The notes beneath the pieces are model-generated. The model saw only the letters and a program-made list of their open reading frames with translations. It was not told the DNA's origin and did no database searches. Source: Camarhynchus parvulus (Eukaryota > Chordata > Aves > Passeriformes > Thraupidae). Taken from it: a stretch of 64,000 bases of DNA. The position numbers and the translations under genes are program-made. The stretch spans positions 11,807,501-11,871,500 of the forward strand of contig NC_044590.1 of the NCBI RefSeq assembly GCF_901933205.1, in the 5' to 3' direction. Each line of letters opens with the position of its first letter. Position 1 is the stretch's first letter. Below are positions 18,901-33,900 of the stretch, one piece after another.

Positions 18901-21900
18901 TCAATAATCCCCCAAAAATCTGAGTGCTACAGCATCTCAAGTCACTGATGATACATACAAACACCCAGATACTCAGCACAGCTCCTCAGAACTGTGTGCC
19001 AGGATGAAAATCACTGCAGAACTGCAGAGGTTGCTCACCGGGCTGCAATCACAGTTCTGGTTGTGTCCGTGCAGAACCAGGGCTGAGGCTGAGTGCTTCC
19101 TCCAGATGAGTTTGTCAAACAGGTTATTGAGGCCAGGAATGAGTCTGAACTCTGCTATCATTTTATGAACCTGGGGAACAAGAGAGGTACAAACATGTCT
19201 GCTCCAGCCTAAACACAGATTTAATGTAGTCTGCAAACAGATGGGCACAGTGATGCCATCCTCTGACAAAAGATGTGAATTCTTGTCTCAAACAGCAAGT
19301 GTTTGTGTTAACCACAGTGCAGCAGTTTCCATTTGGTGGATGTGGATAGAAAACATCCCCACTGGATATCATTGCATAGAAAACAAGTTTAAACCAAACA
19401 TTATTTATTAAACAAGTTTAAACCAAGCATTTATTTTGGGATAAAGCTCTTCACTAGCGCTTCAATTAACCACTGTGTCTCTGAAAGCAGCTTTGGGCAT
19501 CAGGACATCACTTCCAGCACACTGAAAATGCATCTACACCAAACAGCTGAGCTGAGGATATTCTGCAGCCACTCAATCCTCTGAGTGCCCTTTCCCTCTG
19601 CAGACACACAGCTGCTGCTCAGGCAGGCCTCTGATGGCAAAAAACCCCATCAATATTGGTTCTGTTCACCAAAACACCTCAGGAGCAGGAGTCCTGAGCA
19701 GAGTCCAGTAGTAACACAACCACAACACACTGCCCCTTCAGGTTAAAGAGAAGCTGAACTTTAGAGAAAAAAATGTCAAATTGCTCAGGTTCATTTATCA
19801 GTCTGCCTGGTACACATCTTTAATTCATATAAAAAAGCTAATAATTTTGGTGTGAACAGCTGTTTAAAACCTTCAGTCCAAGCTGGGATACTTTTGATGT
19901 AAGGAATTTAAAAGATGAGGAGTAAGGGAAATAGAAAGTGGGATTCTTATTAGATGTAGACCCAGTACAACCATTATTCCTTGAGATGCGGTTTCAAATG
20001 AAAACCACATGGCTGGAATGTACAACATTCTGCAAAAATTAAGTGCCCAAGTAATGGACAAGTTCCTTAAAATCAACAAACAAAATCACTTAAAAATATC
20101 CCAAGTTGTCCCAAGATCCAAACTGCAACCAGCAGCATTTCAAGCAGATCAGTCTACTTTGTTCTATTTACTCAAACACCTGAATGAATCAAAATATCTG
20201 AAGCTGATGCTGTTTTACAAAGTTTGGTTCTAGTTTGCAGCACAGCTGATGGCTTTTTGCATTCCTCTTGGGTGTAGCCACTTTGATGGAAATCACATTC
20301 CTGTTGCTGGACACCTCAAATACACACCTGAGGAGTACCCAGCTCCTTCCCACCCACCCAGCCTGCCCTGACAGACTGCTGAACTTGGAGTCCTCTGGCG
20401 CTCCACTATTTTGAAACACTCTTGGACAGGAATCTCTCTGAACAAAGTGCTCCCTGTAGTGCCCCTGTCCCTCCATGGCACAGGCACAACAGGAGGGAGC
20501 CAAGAGCCTGAGCTGCCTGCAAGAGCCTCAACCCTCACTAAAGGAACAGCTCTCTACACTCAGTTTTAACTCCTCAATCTGCTCCTCTCCAAATGACTCA
20601 GATTTCAAATCTGTGCAGTTTAGTTTGCTCAGCTCTGAATGCTCACCTGACCAAACTCAGCCACATCACTGCCTCTGCATGACTCTCTCCCAGAGCCCAA
20701 ACTCACTACAATTACTCTGCCTCAGGATGCCAAGACAAACCCTGCTCTGTATTCAACCTTCAAACTACTTTGGCTTTTTCCTGCTGCCATCCAGCTTCAC
20801 AGCAATTGCTCTGTTCTTTCTCAACACTAAAACTGTCTCTGCTAAGCTGAGTTTCCGTGTGTGCAGTGTGGCTCCCTACAGCAGGAGCAAGGAAATCAGC
20901 TGATGGCCCTTCATCACAACACAGACATGCAGGACAGCCTAGAAAAATACATAAGGAGAGTAATTTAGGGTGTGACCATAATGAGAAGGCAGCAAAGGCC
21001 CAGACCTGCAGAGAAGCACCACTTATTCCCAAGGTGAGATCATCCCCAACATGATAACAGGAGGAGTTAAGTCACTGCTACCACAGTTATCAATTTATGC
21101 AAATTAGCCAGCAATCAAGTTTAAATCAAACATTCAGAGATTCATTTGGGGACAGGTTGAGTTTGGGAGGCTTCACTTTGCTTCAAGCAAATGCCAGACC
21201 ATTATGTCAATTATTACAGCAAACTGAAGCAGGTTTGTGATGCCCTTAATAAAATTTCTATGGAAAATGAATCCAATCTAAAAGCAGCAAGTCCTTTGGC
21301 TGCTCAGACTGGTACCACAAATCCTGTGCTTTTATTCCTTCCCAGAAAAGACAGACTAAAAAGCAGCTGAGATGCTTGTCTGAGGGTGCTGATCCACACT
21401 GCTGTGCCTGCATTCCAGAGCTTCCCTTGGAGAGCAGCTCAGCTCCAGTCCCTCCTGTGCCTGGCTCTCAGGAAGGGCATGGGATTCACATCTGCCACAC
21501 AAGTCTTATGCAGATTAAAGAATGAAGGATGTGTTTTAAAGGCAGAGGATTTCACAAAGCAAAACAAAACAAAACAAAATGAAGGACAACCCCCTCAACC
21601 AACTCCCCCAAAACAAACAAACAAATAAACAACAAAACAAAACTCTAAAACAAAAAAAAAAAACTCCCTAGCTCTGGACAAGAAGTGTTTGGGAATGCAG
21701 TGACTCAAATCCTTCAAGAATTCAACTCCAGTCCTGAATCAGTCCTGGGAAGAAGTGAACTGCACAGGTCACCTTTATCCTTAGTTTCCCTATCTGCATG
21801 GGGGCAGAAGTAGCAGATGAAGGATAAGAGTTGTGTTCCCAGGAAATTAAAACATAAATTCATCTTCAAAGCTAGCTGTTTCAGCAGCAATTTTTTGCCT

Positions 21901-24900
21901 TGTCACATTTGACAGGAACACACCAGAAGTGACCCAGGGAGGGAAGGAATCCAGCACCTCCAGCTGCAGCAGGATGAGTGCAGGCTGCAAGCAGTTTCTG
22001 CAGAATCTATAAACCTGCATTCTTGTAGGGAACTCAGGCAGGGATGAATTATCTGCCTTGATACAATAGAAGATAAAAAGTCCTTCTAATAGATCCATGT
22101 CCTGCTAGTTTAAGTTATGTTTTAGGCTTTGTTTACATTTTATTTTATGCCTAACAGGAACAGCACTTCTAAAAGGAATGACAACATGATTAGGAGTTGT
22201 TTATGGTGACTGTGGTTTCTGCAAGAATTACTGGTTCTCTCTGCTTCCTCTCATGCAGAATCTGCTTCTTTTAATGTCAAGTGTCTGCTTAGAGTTACAA
22301 AATCCCAGGATGGCTTGGGATGGAAGGGATGTGAAAGCCAATCTCATTCCCCCTGCCATGGGCAGGGACACCTTCCACCAGACCAGGCTGCTCCAAGCCC
22401 CAGCCTTGAACACTTCCAGGGATGGGAGGTCCTCAAGCTCTGCTGTAGGTTCAGAGGGAACAGGTGAGTTATGTTTGGGACTGAGCTACAAATGCACCTG
22501 TATTCAGATTAAGAGATTTAGGAGATTGCCCTGGGGGGTGTTTGTGACTGATACCCTGGAAGGTTACTACCAGAGAACAAAATAATCCGGATAAATGTGC
22601 CCCAACCCTTGCCCACAACACAGCCTCTCCTGCCTAACACAACAGGCTTTCTTTTGGCCCTCCCAGTGTCCAGGACATCTGAATGCCCCTGCTATGCCAA
22701 GCTCTGCTGAGCTGAGCAGACTGCCAAAGCTGGAAACCTGTCAAAACCTCACCAAGGATTGCTTTGCTTTTCCCTTCACAACCTGCTTTTGACCTACTTA
22801 AATCAAACCACAGCCAAGCTGCAGTGCCTGGTTCTTCATAAGCCTGTGTGAAGCAGGGAACTTTTTTTTTATTATTATTTTGAAAGGAAGAAAGGCAAAG
22901 AAACAGATGAGTGGGATTTGCAGGCAGTGACCAGTGCAGACAGCACTGAAGTGCACCTTCCCAGCTGGGAGTTTAACACTTTGCCAAGTCATGGCAATAT
23001 GCTGCAAAAATCATCCAGAGCATTAACAAAAGTGAAAGCAGCCAAAGAAGGGTAAGGCCTGAAGGGGCTCCATCCAAACTGGGCACCAGGAGGGGGGATA
23101 AATCCTGACACCATCCAGGTACCCACACACTTGCTGCATCCTCCTGCATCCCTCCTGCCCCAGAGCAGTGTGTGAGCAGCCCTGCTCCAGCTGTTCCCAG
23201 GGAAATGCTATCAGGATGGACTGCCCAGCTTGGTACCTTGAGTTTTGCCCTGGCATTTCTGTGCCCATGACCTCACTCATGAGCACTCAGGTTTAAAGAG
23301 ACACCAAGTGTGAGTGTGGGCATCCACTGGGGCTCACCTGATTCCTCTGCCTGCCCATGAGCAGCACACAGAGAACATACAGCACCTCCAGTTTGTACAT
23401 GATCTCGTGCATGATCTTCATGGACTGGGGCAGCTGTGTCCTTGTGGAGGTGTTGGCCAGTCCACTCTCATCTGAAGACTCTGAAAAAGATGGCAAAGAT
23501 GTGAGACTGAGGCAGCTTCAACAGGAAAGGATTTGTCACAGTTGTTGCTTTTACACTGAACACTGCAGATGCAGGAGCAGCACACATCTGCTGGAATTTT
23601 CTTCTTAACTAAAAATAGTAATGTACAGGAAATAACCAATTTTAATTACATGCTAGAGAAAAAATATAGCTGAAACCTTAGAGGAGATAAAATGAGATTT
23701 TAAAATTCTTTTTCCATAACAGACTAAATGGCAGCATCTCCTTAAAATAAGTAGGTTCACCTAAATGAATTCATAGACTACTGCACCAAGGCATGGCAGA
23801 AAGGTAATAAAAGTAGATGGGAGATTATCAGAAGCACTTACTGTTAAATCTATTTCTATTTCATACCTCAGTACCAGTATTCTTAGGCCACAGTTAAATA
23901 AATTTCATAACCTTAGAGAGAATTATCCTGCTAAGAGTAGAAACAAGAACACGAAGTACTTTGAGTTCTACCAGACATACACTGCATTTTTGTCATACCA
24001 AAGGGTGAAGAAACCACACACATGCTCCAAAGCATTTTCCTAAATGCCGTCAAGGTTGTATTAACACTTCCACTGGAACAATTATTTTTTTCCAATTAAC
24101 TTATTTAATTTAGCTGGAACTACCTTTCCTCTTTAAAGAAGGGGGCACTTGCTTGGTATGAAGCATTTGAACCCAAAGTCCTGAGCCAAAGTTTTAGAGT
24201 AAAATGCTGGTGAAGCCACTTACCTCAGGAGGGTTATTTTAATCACTCCAGAGGAAGTTAGAGCTGAGGATGCACAGCCCTTCAGTGTTAGCTAGGCATG
24301 CAAAGGGCACACATTGCTGGAGGGTCTCTCCTTTGGCTAATTTTAATTCAGTAAAGAAAATCAGTGCTACATGAGAACAAAACAGGAGTCAGACCTAAAT
24401 GTTGATATGTGAGTCCTCCATGGAAGGAAAGTGGAATCAGGACCAGATGACAGGAAAAGCAACACGTGGCAAACCCTGAGCAAGGTTAAGACATGCCTCA
24501 GCTGCTGGTGGGTGGAGGGATGCAAGCCAGGTACCTGTACTGCTCTGCTCTGCCTCTTCATTTGCCACTCTCATCAGTGCATCCAGCACCAGGGCATTGT
24601 CCAGCCAGGTGTACCACTCCTCCAGCTCCTGCAGGAAGCTGGAAGTCCCTGTTGTTTCAGACACCTTCCTTGTGGCCAGTTTGCACAACCGCTCGATGAA
24701 GCCTGGAATATTCAGAAGTGTAGCTGAAAAAAATAAGGACAAATAATTTTATTACAGTGTAAGATCAACAGCACATCTACTTCAGGAATTCAGAAGTGTA
24801 TGGTTAAAAACATCTGGTTAAAAAGATCTGAAGATGGAAGAACTCAGCACACTTCTGTTATGGATTAGAAAAGAGCAATAAGTCCGTGCTGTTCTCCAGT

Positions 24901-27900
24901 TTTATCAAGCTGGAGAAATAAAACTAAGCTGGCAGAAATAAAGCAGCAGCCTTTTTGGAAGTGGCAGCTTCACCTCCCCTTTCCTTCAAGAATGCCTTCA
25001 AGAATAATCTAATTACAGGACCTGTTTATTAAAGATGCATGGCTAAAGCTTCACCTCCCACTTGCAAGGAGAAAAGGACAAAGATTTTGGCCACGAACAT
25101 TACATGAAAGAGCTGCATCTCTGAAAGAATAAGTTCCCTGATAAAGTTTTAAAAATAGAATATACTGTACAGCCTTTGAATCAGTCTCTGATTGTGCCCA
25201 TAAAAAAAAGATTAGCTAAACATTTGCTTGGCATGGGCCTATGCAAATATCTGCTTCAGAAGCCCAAAAGCTTTTCAGCACAGCAAGAGCTGAAAACAGC
25301 ACATTCTACATCTGATGGTACTTTAACTTTTTCAACTCCTACTCATCCTTCTAGGCAAGACTTCTGCACCTGAGAAATACTCAACACAATAAGGAAAGGT
25401 GCACTGTGCCCAAAGTTAAGGCTGAGATCAACCCCACAGATTTCCAAGGCTGGTTTGGTAACACTGGGCAACATAACTAATATTAAACACACTTCTCTTT
25501 TTGATAAAGACAAGACATCCTGTTCAGGACATCAGATAAAATCAGAGAAGGAACTGCTCCAACAGCAACCACACTGCAGGCAGCTTTACTTCAGGAATTC
25601 ATATTTTATGGAGGACACAGAATTATTGAGAGCTGCTAATGGGAAGTCCATGGATGTGGCTAAGGCACAGAAAACAAATCCAATTATTTTAAGCCACTCA
25701 GAGAATGCTGAAATGACATAAATTAACCCACCTAATTAGCAACACCACATGAAACCAAATGCTACACAGTTTCACTAACAGGAAACATTATTTTCAGGAA
25801 ACAATCTGAGGGGAGTGAATCAAGAAAAATGCTTTGTAAGACACGACACTTTCAGTATCTTTCAGAAACATAACACAGTGTGACACTGAGAAGAGGAAAA
25901 CTTTACGCATTGCTGAGATTATTCTGATTTGTTCACAGCACAACAATTACCTTGATTAATTTCAGCTCGGGAAGGGCCCAAGTTTTTTTCTGGCTGGGCA
26001 TTTTTGGCCAGAAGTGTGTGCTTGTCATCACTGCCCGTGTCCAGCTCCGAGATGGTGACAGCCAGGATCCTGCAGAAGTTGGCCAGCTGCTGCTGGTCAA
26101 AGCTGGACACCAGGCTGGCCAGGTTGGGAATATCATCCAGCTGGATCATTTCCTGGAGGAGGCAACAGCAGCTCGGTCACATGGGATGGTCAGAAAGTGA
26201 ACACAGGCAGATCCTCCCTGGGGAGCTCTCTGAGTTATTCCAGTGTAGCAAAGGAGAAGCAGCTGGGATTTACAACAGCTGTCAGGCTTAGCAATTCCCA
26301 AAGTACAGATATCCATATTTTAAATGCTATTTTTATATTTACAAAAAAATCTGGGGGCCTTTTTTTAACTAAAAAACCCTCAAAACCACAACCTGATTTA
26401 ATACATAAATTATGTTTAGGTATTAGAAGTTTCAATTTTGTTTTCCAATCCTGTCTTTTCTTCAAAACTCACAGATAAGAACTTCTAAATTATTTCTCAG
26501 TCTTTTTATCAGAAGTTCTTTTTAATAAAAAGATGTTGAAAACAGCTTTCAAAAAAAAAAATTGTTCAGATAAACTGAGCTTGACTCCTATTTCAGGAAG
26601 TACATCAACCTCAATCTTATTCTAAATAATAAAGTATTAGGTTATAGACTCCTGGCCTTCTCCACAAAATGCACACAGACTCCTTCCAATCAAGGTTTTC
26701 CCAAGGTTACACCTCGAGTATTTTGCTTGCATCACATCAGGGCACTGAGCTGCAATGATGCTGGTAAAGAAGTTCAGTAACCAGGTTTGTGCAGAAGATT
26801 TAAGTGCCCTGTGTCCCCAGCCTACAACTTCCCAGAGAGGTGCCAAACACCCAGGAAACCTCCCAGATGTGAGGAAGACAAGTGAAGTATGTCAAATACA
26901 ATCAGCAGGCCAGGATGAAAACTGAATTTATCTGAAGTTCATTTTCTTTGTTTGTAATATGGGCTATTCTTTAATGACTCAGTCCATGGGGACACAGCTG
27001 CCACCATTCTCTGAACTGGGTAAAAGCACTACAAGTATGACACCACAGCAATAGTTTGGCTTCTTTATGAGAAGTGATTGAAGTTAATTACCACTGTGAA
27101 CAGGCAGGTTTCAAATAAGCTACAAGAAGCGAGAATGGCAGCTTTGAGGACTATCCTCAAGCCACTCTTCAAAGAAACAACTCTCTTTCCTCCACTGGGC
27201 TGAAAAGCCATACAAATGATATTAAGAAAGCAGTAACTAACCTTTTTAACTCCCAGGATATCTTCAATGAGCGTTGCAGTTTGTAGGAATGTCTTTTTGT
27301 TTGTCATCAGTGTAAACAGGAACAACACAAAGTCATTTCTCTCTGCCAGCCGCCTTGTGACTCCTTCCGTCTGGAAATGAGCACACACAGACCCAGTGAG
27401 AGCCCATCCTGAACAGCCACATGGCACAGCACAGCCAGGACAGCCCTACAGATGGTGTGGTGCTGAGCCAGCTGCTCCTGAAACCAGGGAATGTGTTTGT
27501 GGGAACAAAAACCATCTCCAGACCTGGTTTGGAGTCACTGTGGCGCTGGTGACAATGCCAGGATGAGAGGTTTCACCTCAAGGCAGCTGTTTCCTTGTCT
27601 GAATCTGAAGCCAACCCTGCCTGCCTGGGCACACACCACAGGGGCTGGGCTCTGCTTTGCATATAAACTCTGACCAGCTCCATGCCATGGTCTGCACACA
27701 CAGCAGCTCCTAAACCCTCAGTGTGGGAACCCAGCACATCCCTCTGGCAGTCCAGGATGGTCAGGACCCCTGCCAGGGGGTTCAGAGACCCTGACACAGA
27801 GCCCAAAACACCTGTGGGTTTGATTATGACCCGTGGAACAAATTACCAACCTTAGATGAAGATCAGCAAGCCACAACAATTTAGGTAGAATAATAGTGAA

Positions 27901-30900
27901 GTTATCACAGGGTAGAAAAGTAGATTTTGGGGTTTTTGGTATGGGGGTTCAAGGGGCAAGATGGAGGGATCTGGGTGTGTCCAGCCTTTCTCCTTCTTCT
28001 TGGCCTCCATCCTGTACTGTGATGGCACTTACAGATTGGTCTAGAGCAGAAGTTCACTGTCTAACATAGGTGATAGGTATTGGGAAGTAACTGTAAACAT
28101 TGTATATGTAGTTTTTAGTATAAAGACATAACACTGCCCTGTTCTGGGGGCAGGCAGCGTGCCTGGAACTGTCCTGCTGGATGGACCTCGGCAGGGCAGG
28201 AGAAAATTTTTTTATAGGTAAGATAGAATAAGCAACCTTGAGACCGAGAAATGAAGAGCCCTGACTGCTTCTTCAAGCACCAGGCTGGGAAAAGAGACTT
28301 TTAACAATCTAGGGGTCACTCTGACAAGCTAAAGATCCCAACATCTCAGCACTGCTGTCTGAGCAACACAGATCGAGCACTGGCCTAAAAGAATGGGGTG
28401 ATAAACCCCAAAGTCAGATTGAGGCACGGAAACCCAAGTTTAAGGCTGCCTTTCATGCTCTGAGCTCTGCTGAGACTACAACCAGGTTTTCCTGGAAGTC
28501 ACAGCTACATCCTCACTGCTTGCAAAGCTGTGTTTTATCCATGAGACACAGTCCCAGTGCTCACAGAACCAGATTGACAAAGATAATTCCCCAATATTTA
28601 CAGATAAGCATAAAACCAGCTAATACTGCCCACAGACCATTTCTGTGATCCTGGACACTTCTCCTCCAATCCCTGCAGTAATACCAAAGTGAATTAAAAC
28701 AGATCAGCTAGTCTAGAAATTACAAACTTGGTTTTTAGCTTATCATGCTATTCTCAGTTTGCAAAAGTTGCATTACCTGCAGTTAAAAAAATAAATCATC
28801 CAAGCCAAGGAAAAAAGTGTTCCCTCTCTTCCCTGTCCCATGTGTACACAGATCCTTATCAGTGAGACATGATCCAGTAAGACTCAAACTCTGGAGATTA
28901 GACTGATGTTTTTGGAAGAGCTCCAAGCCACTAACTGGCTCTTTTTAAAATTTTTGTCAAACAACGTTCCCTAGGCTCTGGCATAATGAGGTGTTGATGA
29001 AGTAAACAATCCTGAGGATGTTCCCTGCATGCATAATCTGAGGCCTTTGCTTTTAGCTTCAGGATTTTAATGACAAGGTATTTCCAGAGGCCTTTAACCC
29101 AGCACCTTCCTTTGCACTGATCTGCCATGACTGGACTGAACTAAAATCCAGCACATGGAGTTGCAGGATCAAATTCAAAACCCTTTGCCAGCCCCAATTC
29201 TGAACAAGACCAGCTGTAGCTGGGATTAACAGGCATCCATTCTCAGCTTCAGATTTTAAACTGCAACATTAACAAAGGCTGGCACAGCTTTCCTATGGAA
29301 ACACAGAGACAGAAAGATCCAAACAAGGGAACTTAAGCTTGACAACGCAGGTCAGAAAACAAATTATTTGAGCAACACATCAAAATACAGAGTGATGCTG
29401 TATTCAACTGAAGGAATTTTAATGTAATGCTTCAAAGTTTAAATTACACTTAGAAGAATCTGTTTATTGTCTTATCAAGTAGCACATGTAAAAAGTGACC
29501 AGAAGAGCTGTACTTACACATATACAGGTGTTGTACAGTATGCTTAAACAGTCCTTGATGAGGTCATCACTTACTGCAAAGGAGAGAGCAGACAGTCAGC
29601 AGCCATTCCCTGCCAAGAAACACCCCTGGCATGGGAGGGACATGGAGAGCTATGGGATGGGTGACAACTCCAGGCTGCCAGCTCAGAGCACACATGTAAA
29701 TGCCTTATGGTAGAGCCAAAAGAAGCCACAAGAAACACTCTACACCTGACCTGCTCACATGTTAAATTATTCTTGTATGGGGAAAAAATGTCAGTTCATG
29801 CAGTTTTCTCCGCTGGAAATTCATGCTTGTTTTCTCAGCACCTGAACTTCATAGAAAAACTTCCAATCTGCTTTGCCACAGCATTTTAATATTTAAAGCA
29901 TGTTTTCAGTACAGACCTTCAATAGCCTAAATCTCCAGTTGAAGTCACTTCACCTTTGAAGTGACTTTGCACCACGACATTCCCTTCCCTCAGCTGGGCT
30001 CAGGGAACCAGCAGGATCCCAAACAGGGGAAATAAAAACATTGCAGCCAAGCTGCTCCAGCAGGAAAGTTGAGCTGAAGTCACTGCACCCCCTGTCCTTA
30101 CAGCAATGTGGAAATGAGCAGTCATGTAACAAAAAGCAGGCTGCTTTCCTGAGCTACTCATCTTACAATCTCTGCAGCTCCCATTACATGAACAATGTTT
30201 TGTGGCTTATTATTAATAATTTTTCACTGTAGCTGTAGCCACAGGGACAAGAAGGGTTTCCAGTGATGGCAGATTTAGTGTTTTGAGTCAAGTGTGTTGT
30301 GCTGAGTGCGTGAAGCTCCGGAACTGTGCCAGAAACAGGTGACTCTCCCAAATCCCAGCACGAATCAGAACCAGGGAGAACAAAGAAACAGTGATTCACT
30401 TCTAAATGAATCAACAGGAAATTGCTGGGATGGAAAGAGAATAACAGAAAAATAGAACAATTTCTGTCTGAAGCAGAACCATCAGGCAAAACTGGGGAAA
30501 AGAAAGAGACAAACCACCTATTTACTTACTTTTCTGCTTCTTTTTCTGTGTAATAAGAGTTGGTCTCATAAGAATTTCTACTAAAAGCTGTAAAAATAAG
30601 ACAAGAAATTAAGGGAATGATCACTGAGATACAAATAACCAATTAATTTGCCAATGACAAACCCAAACCTGTTTCTGCTGAAGTCATAGAGATGAATAAT
30701 GAAGGCTCTACAATCAAACCCCCACTGGTGTCAAAATCATATTGACAAATTGTAGTTGCATTTACCCTGAAGAAACAGTAAGAGCTGTACAAAATAATCT
30801 CCCACTGGCAAGTTTTAAAGAATTTGTGCTTGCAAGGAATGTAATTTCACATGCCTTCAGATAACATCAAGGATGGTGAGCACACATCTCTTAAAATAAG

Positions 30901-33900
30901 GAATCTTTAATAATAATCTGCAAAGAGATGCAAATTTTGCAAAGGCTTTCCCTATATCTTGCTGGGCTTCAAAAACATTTCAGGTCCAGACAGAATTTAG
31001 CAGCTCCACATTTTATCTCAGCACTAAAAAGCCACTGCTTGTGTACAGGATCCTGTAGGTATATTTACATTTATATTTCTATTTAAGGAATGTAACAATT
31101 AGCTTTCCAAGACCAGGACTGTGGTTCTGACCGATGTAGAACTCATCCTTAGTTGCTCAAGTCTGTACCACTGGTTTGGCTTAAAACATTTGAAAGAACA
31201 GCACTTCATTTAAAAATGAAAGTTGGCAAACAGAAGGAACTGATGACTTCTGCAAAAACTACTGCAAACGCTGTTGGTTTTAAAATTCAGTTTTAAATTG
31301 TTGACAGCGATGCAGGCATCACCTAGTCAGTGCCAACTCACAAGATATTTAAGAGTTTACAACTTGATCTATTTGTTCCATCTTCTTTTAATGAGCTATT
31401 GATCCAGACACAGAGGAAACCACCTTGACATCACTCGAGGCCACATTAAATGCACCAACAAATAAATAAATAAATAAATAGGCAGCTTTTAAGAGGAATA
31501 TACATTTTTAGCAATATTTGTAATGGTAGCTGTAGCATTAATAGGGTAGAGAAAAATGACTGCAGTAATACAGATCTCATATTAATGGTTTGTGTTTTAG
31601 GAGGAGAATGCACACCTCAAAGTTTGGGGTTTGTGCTTTAATTCTTGGGGTTTCTGCCTCTCACCAGAGGCAGAAGGAGCAGAAAGGGAATTATCAGATC
31701 ATGTTTCTTGGGATGGGGTTACATTCAGGTATAAAATCCATGAGGTTTGTGTATTTGCGCTCTCAGGTCTTTATTTTTTATGGATTCATATAAAGGGAGG
31801 AGCCACCAAGCTGGTTTTGTTTTTCCTCAATGTAAAGGCCATCAGAATGCAAAAAGATTTCAACTCTCACACACTGTAGCCTAGAGAGTACACTGCAAAC
31901 TGAGTGTCCTTCAAAGTTACTCATGTTCCACAGCTCAAAATATTGCAACATAAATCAGCACGTGGCACACACAGCACCAGCAGATCAAACTTTGTCCCTT
32001 TCAGATCCTAGAGCAGGATTTTTGAAAACACACAGCACTGGCTTCCATCACTGCCTTTAATCACATTAAACCCAGCTCTATCAGCCAAATCTCTGACCAT
32101 AGCACCAGGTAATTACAGTGGATTTGATATTTACCATCTCCAGCCCAAGGGAGATGCCAACCAAGCCCCAACCAACCAAACCAAAAATCTGTCCCCAAAA
32201 CACACCGATTCTGTGCACTATGTTAAAATCATTTATACAAAAGGACCACTATTTCCCTTTAAAAACAAGGGAAATTTAAAATATTTTCATAGTGTTCTCA
32301 TTTGCTTGGGTAGCTGAAGGGTTTTGCCCTCAACTGACAGCAGCAACTAAACCAGTGCTCATTTCAAAACATAAACAACAGCTTTAAGTAAAAGCAAGCT
32401 TTTACTTGTGTAAAAATAAAATAACAAAAATGTTATTTCTGTTACAAAGACAAAATAAATGTGACAAGAAATAAATAGCAAAATCTGTTTAGTTAAACTA
32501 AAGAGAGTGTTAATTAGTTTACTGGAAGATACAAATAATACATTTCTAATGAAAGCCAAGCTAGAGTCGGGCACCATAAAACTGAGCAAACAGGTATTTG
32601 TGCAATGTAGAATTAAAGCAAATAAACAAAATGATAAATTGCCAGACTGTCCACAGAAACCTTCCAGTTCTGCTTAAAAACTTTGCCAGAGATGAAGCAA
32701 TAAACACAGACAACCTGGTTAAGACAGAGCCCTGGTGTGCTTTAACTGCCACAGATCCTCCAGTGTGAAGTGAAATTCTCACTGCTCCAGTGCCAACTGT
32801 GTTATTGTATCTCACAACCAGGAATCACTTGAAACTGTTTTCATTCAGAACTAAAGGTCTAATCTTTTTTAAGGTAAAAAAATACTGACTAAAGAAACAC
32901 CCAGGTATTCTGTATCATATAAGAACAAAACACCTCACTTTGGATGCAACACCTTGAAAAATACAATCTTTTCCTATTTTGATTAACAGAAAGTGGCACA
33001 ATTCTAATGCTTAACATTAAATTGGTAAAGTCATTCTGCAGCTTGCATTCAGAAGCTTCAAAGACCTCACTGAAGAGATTTTTCAGTGGTATGATTATCA
33101 TGCAGATCTTTTGATACTGAAAAAACACACTTACATCGACTCCTCCAAACAAATCAAACGTGTATGTGTTTGGGAAACTGGACTCTTGAGCAGCTTTTCT
33201 GTCTTCTGTGACATAAACCATGGCTTCCATGGAGAGAAGTGGAGAAATTTCCTGCAGGTAGGAGAAAAATAAAGAGATGGTTCAAAAAGAAAACTGTTCA
33301 CCACTATAAACACAATTATCTTCCAGTATCTATGTGATCCACTGACTACTCATCACCTGCACCCCCAGCTCTTACATACCAGCCAATTTCTGACAGATAT
33401 CATCATGCAGACAGCTTAAGAAATTAATACAGTATGATCACAGTAGACTTTAAAGAAAGCCACAACAAAATTATCTGAAGCTTTAGGAAGAAGGGTGCAG
33501 CAGTACCTTTAGGATGCTTTGGCACTGGGAGAAGTCGCTGTTTGGGTGGCTGTGCTCATACAGCTTCTGCAACAGCAAGGGGATCCCATTCCATTTTGCC
33601 TGTTTATCTCTCTCCTTCAACAAGGCCTCTGTGATCTGCAAAGAAAAAAAGAATATGATTCCCATGTGTCCAGTGCTTCATAACCAGGAAAATAACCTTA
33701 ACACCTTCCTGGAAAAAGAGCTCACAAAATCCAGTGTTGCCCTGGTTTTTTAAGATTTTCTAAGCCTTCTGATGTTGACATTCTTGTAGCAAACTTTTTC
33801 ACATACTTTCTGTAAATAACTCATTGTTTTGCATTCTTTTATGGAAGAGGAGAAATTTGATGGACTGTTGGTTTGTCCAGTGTCATTGGAGAGGTGGCAC

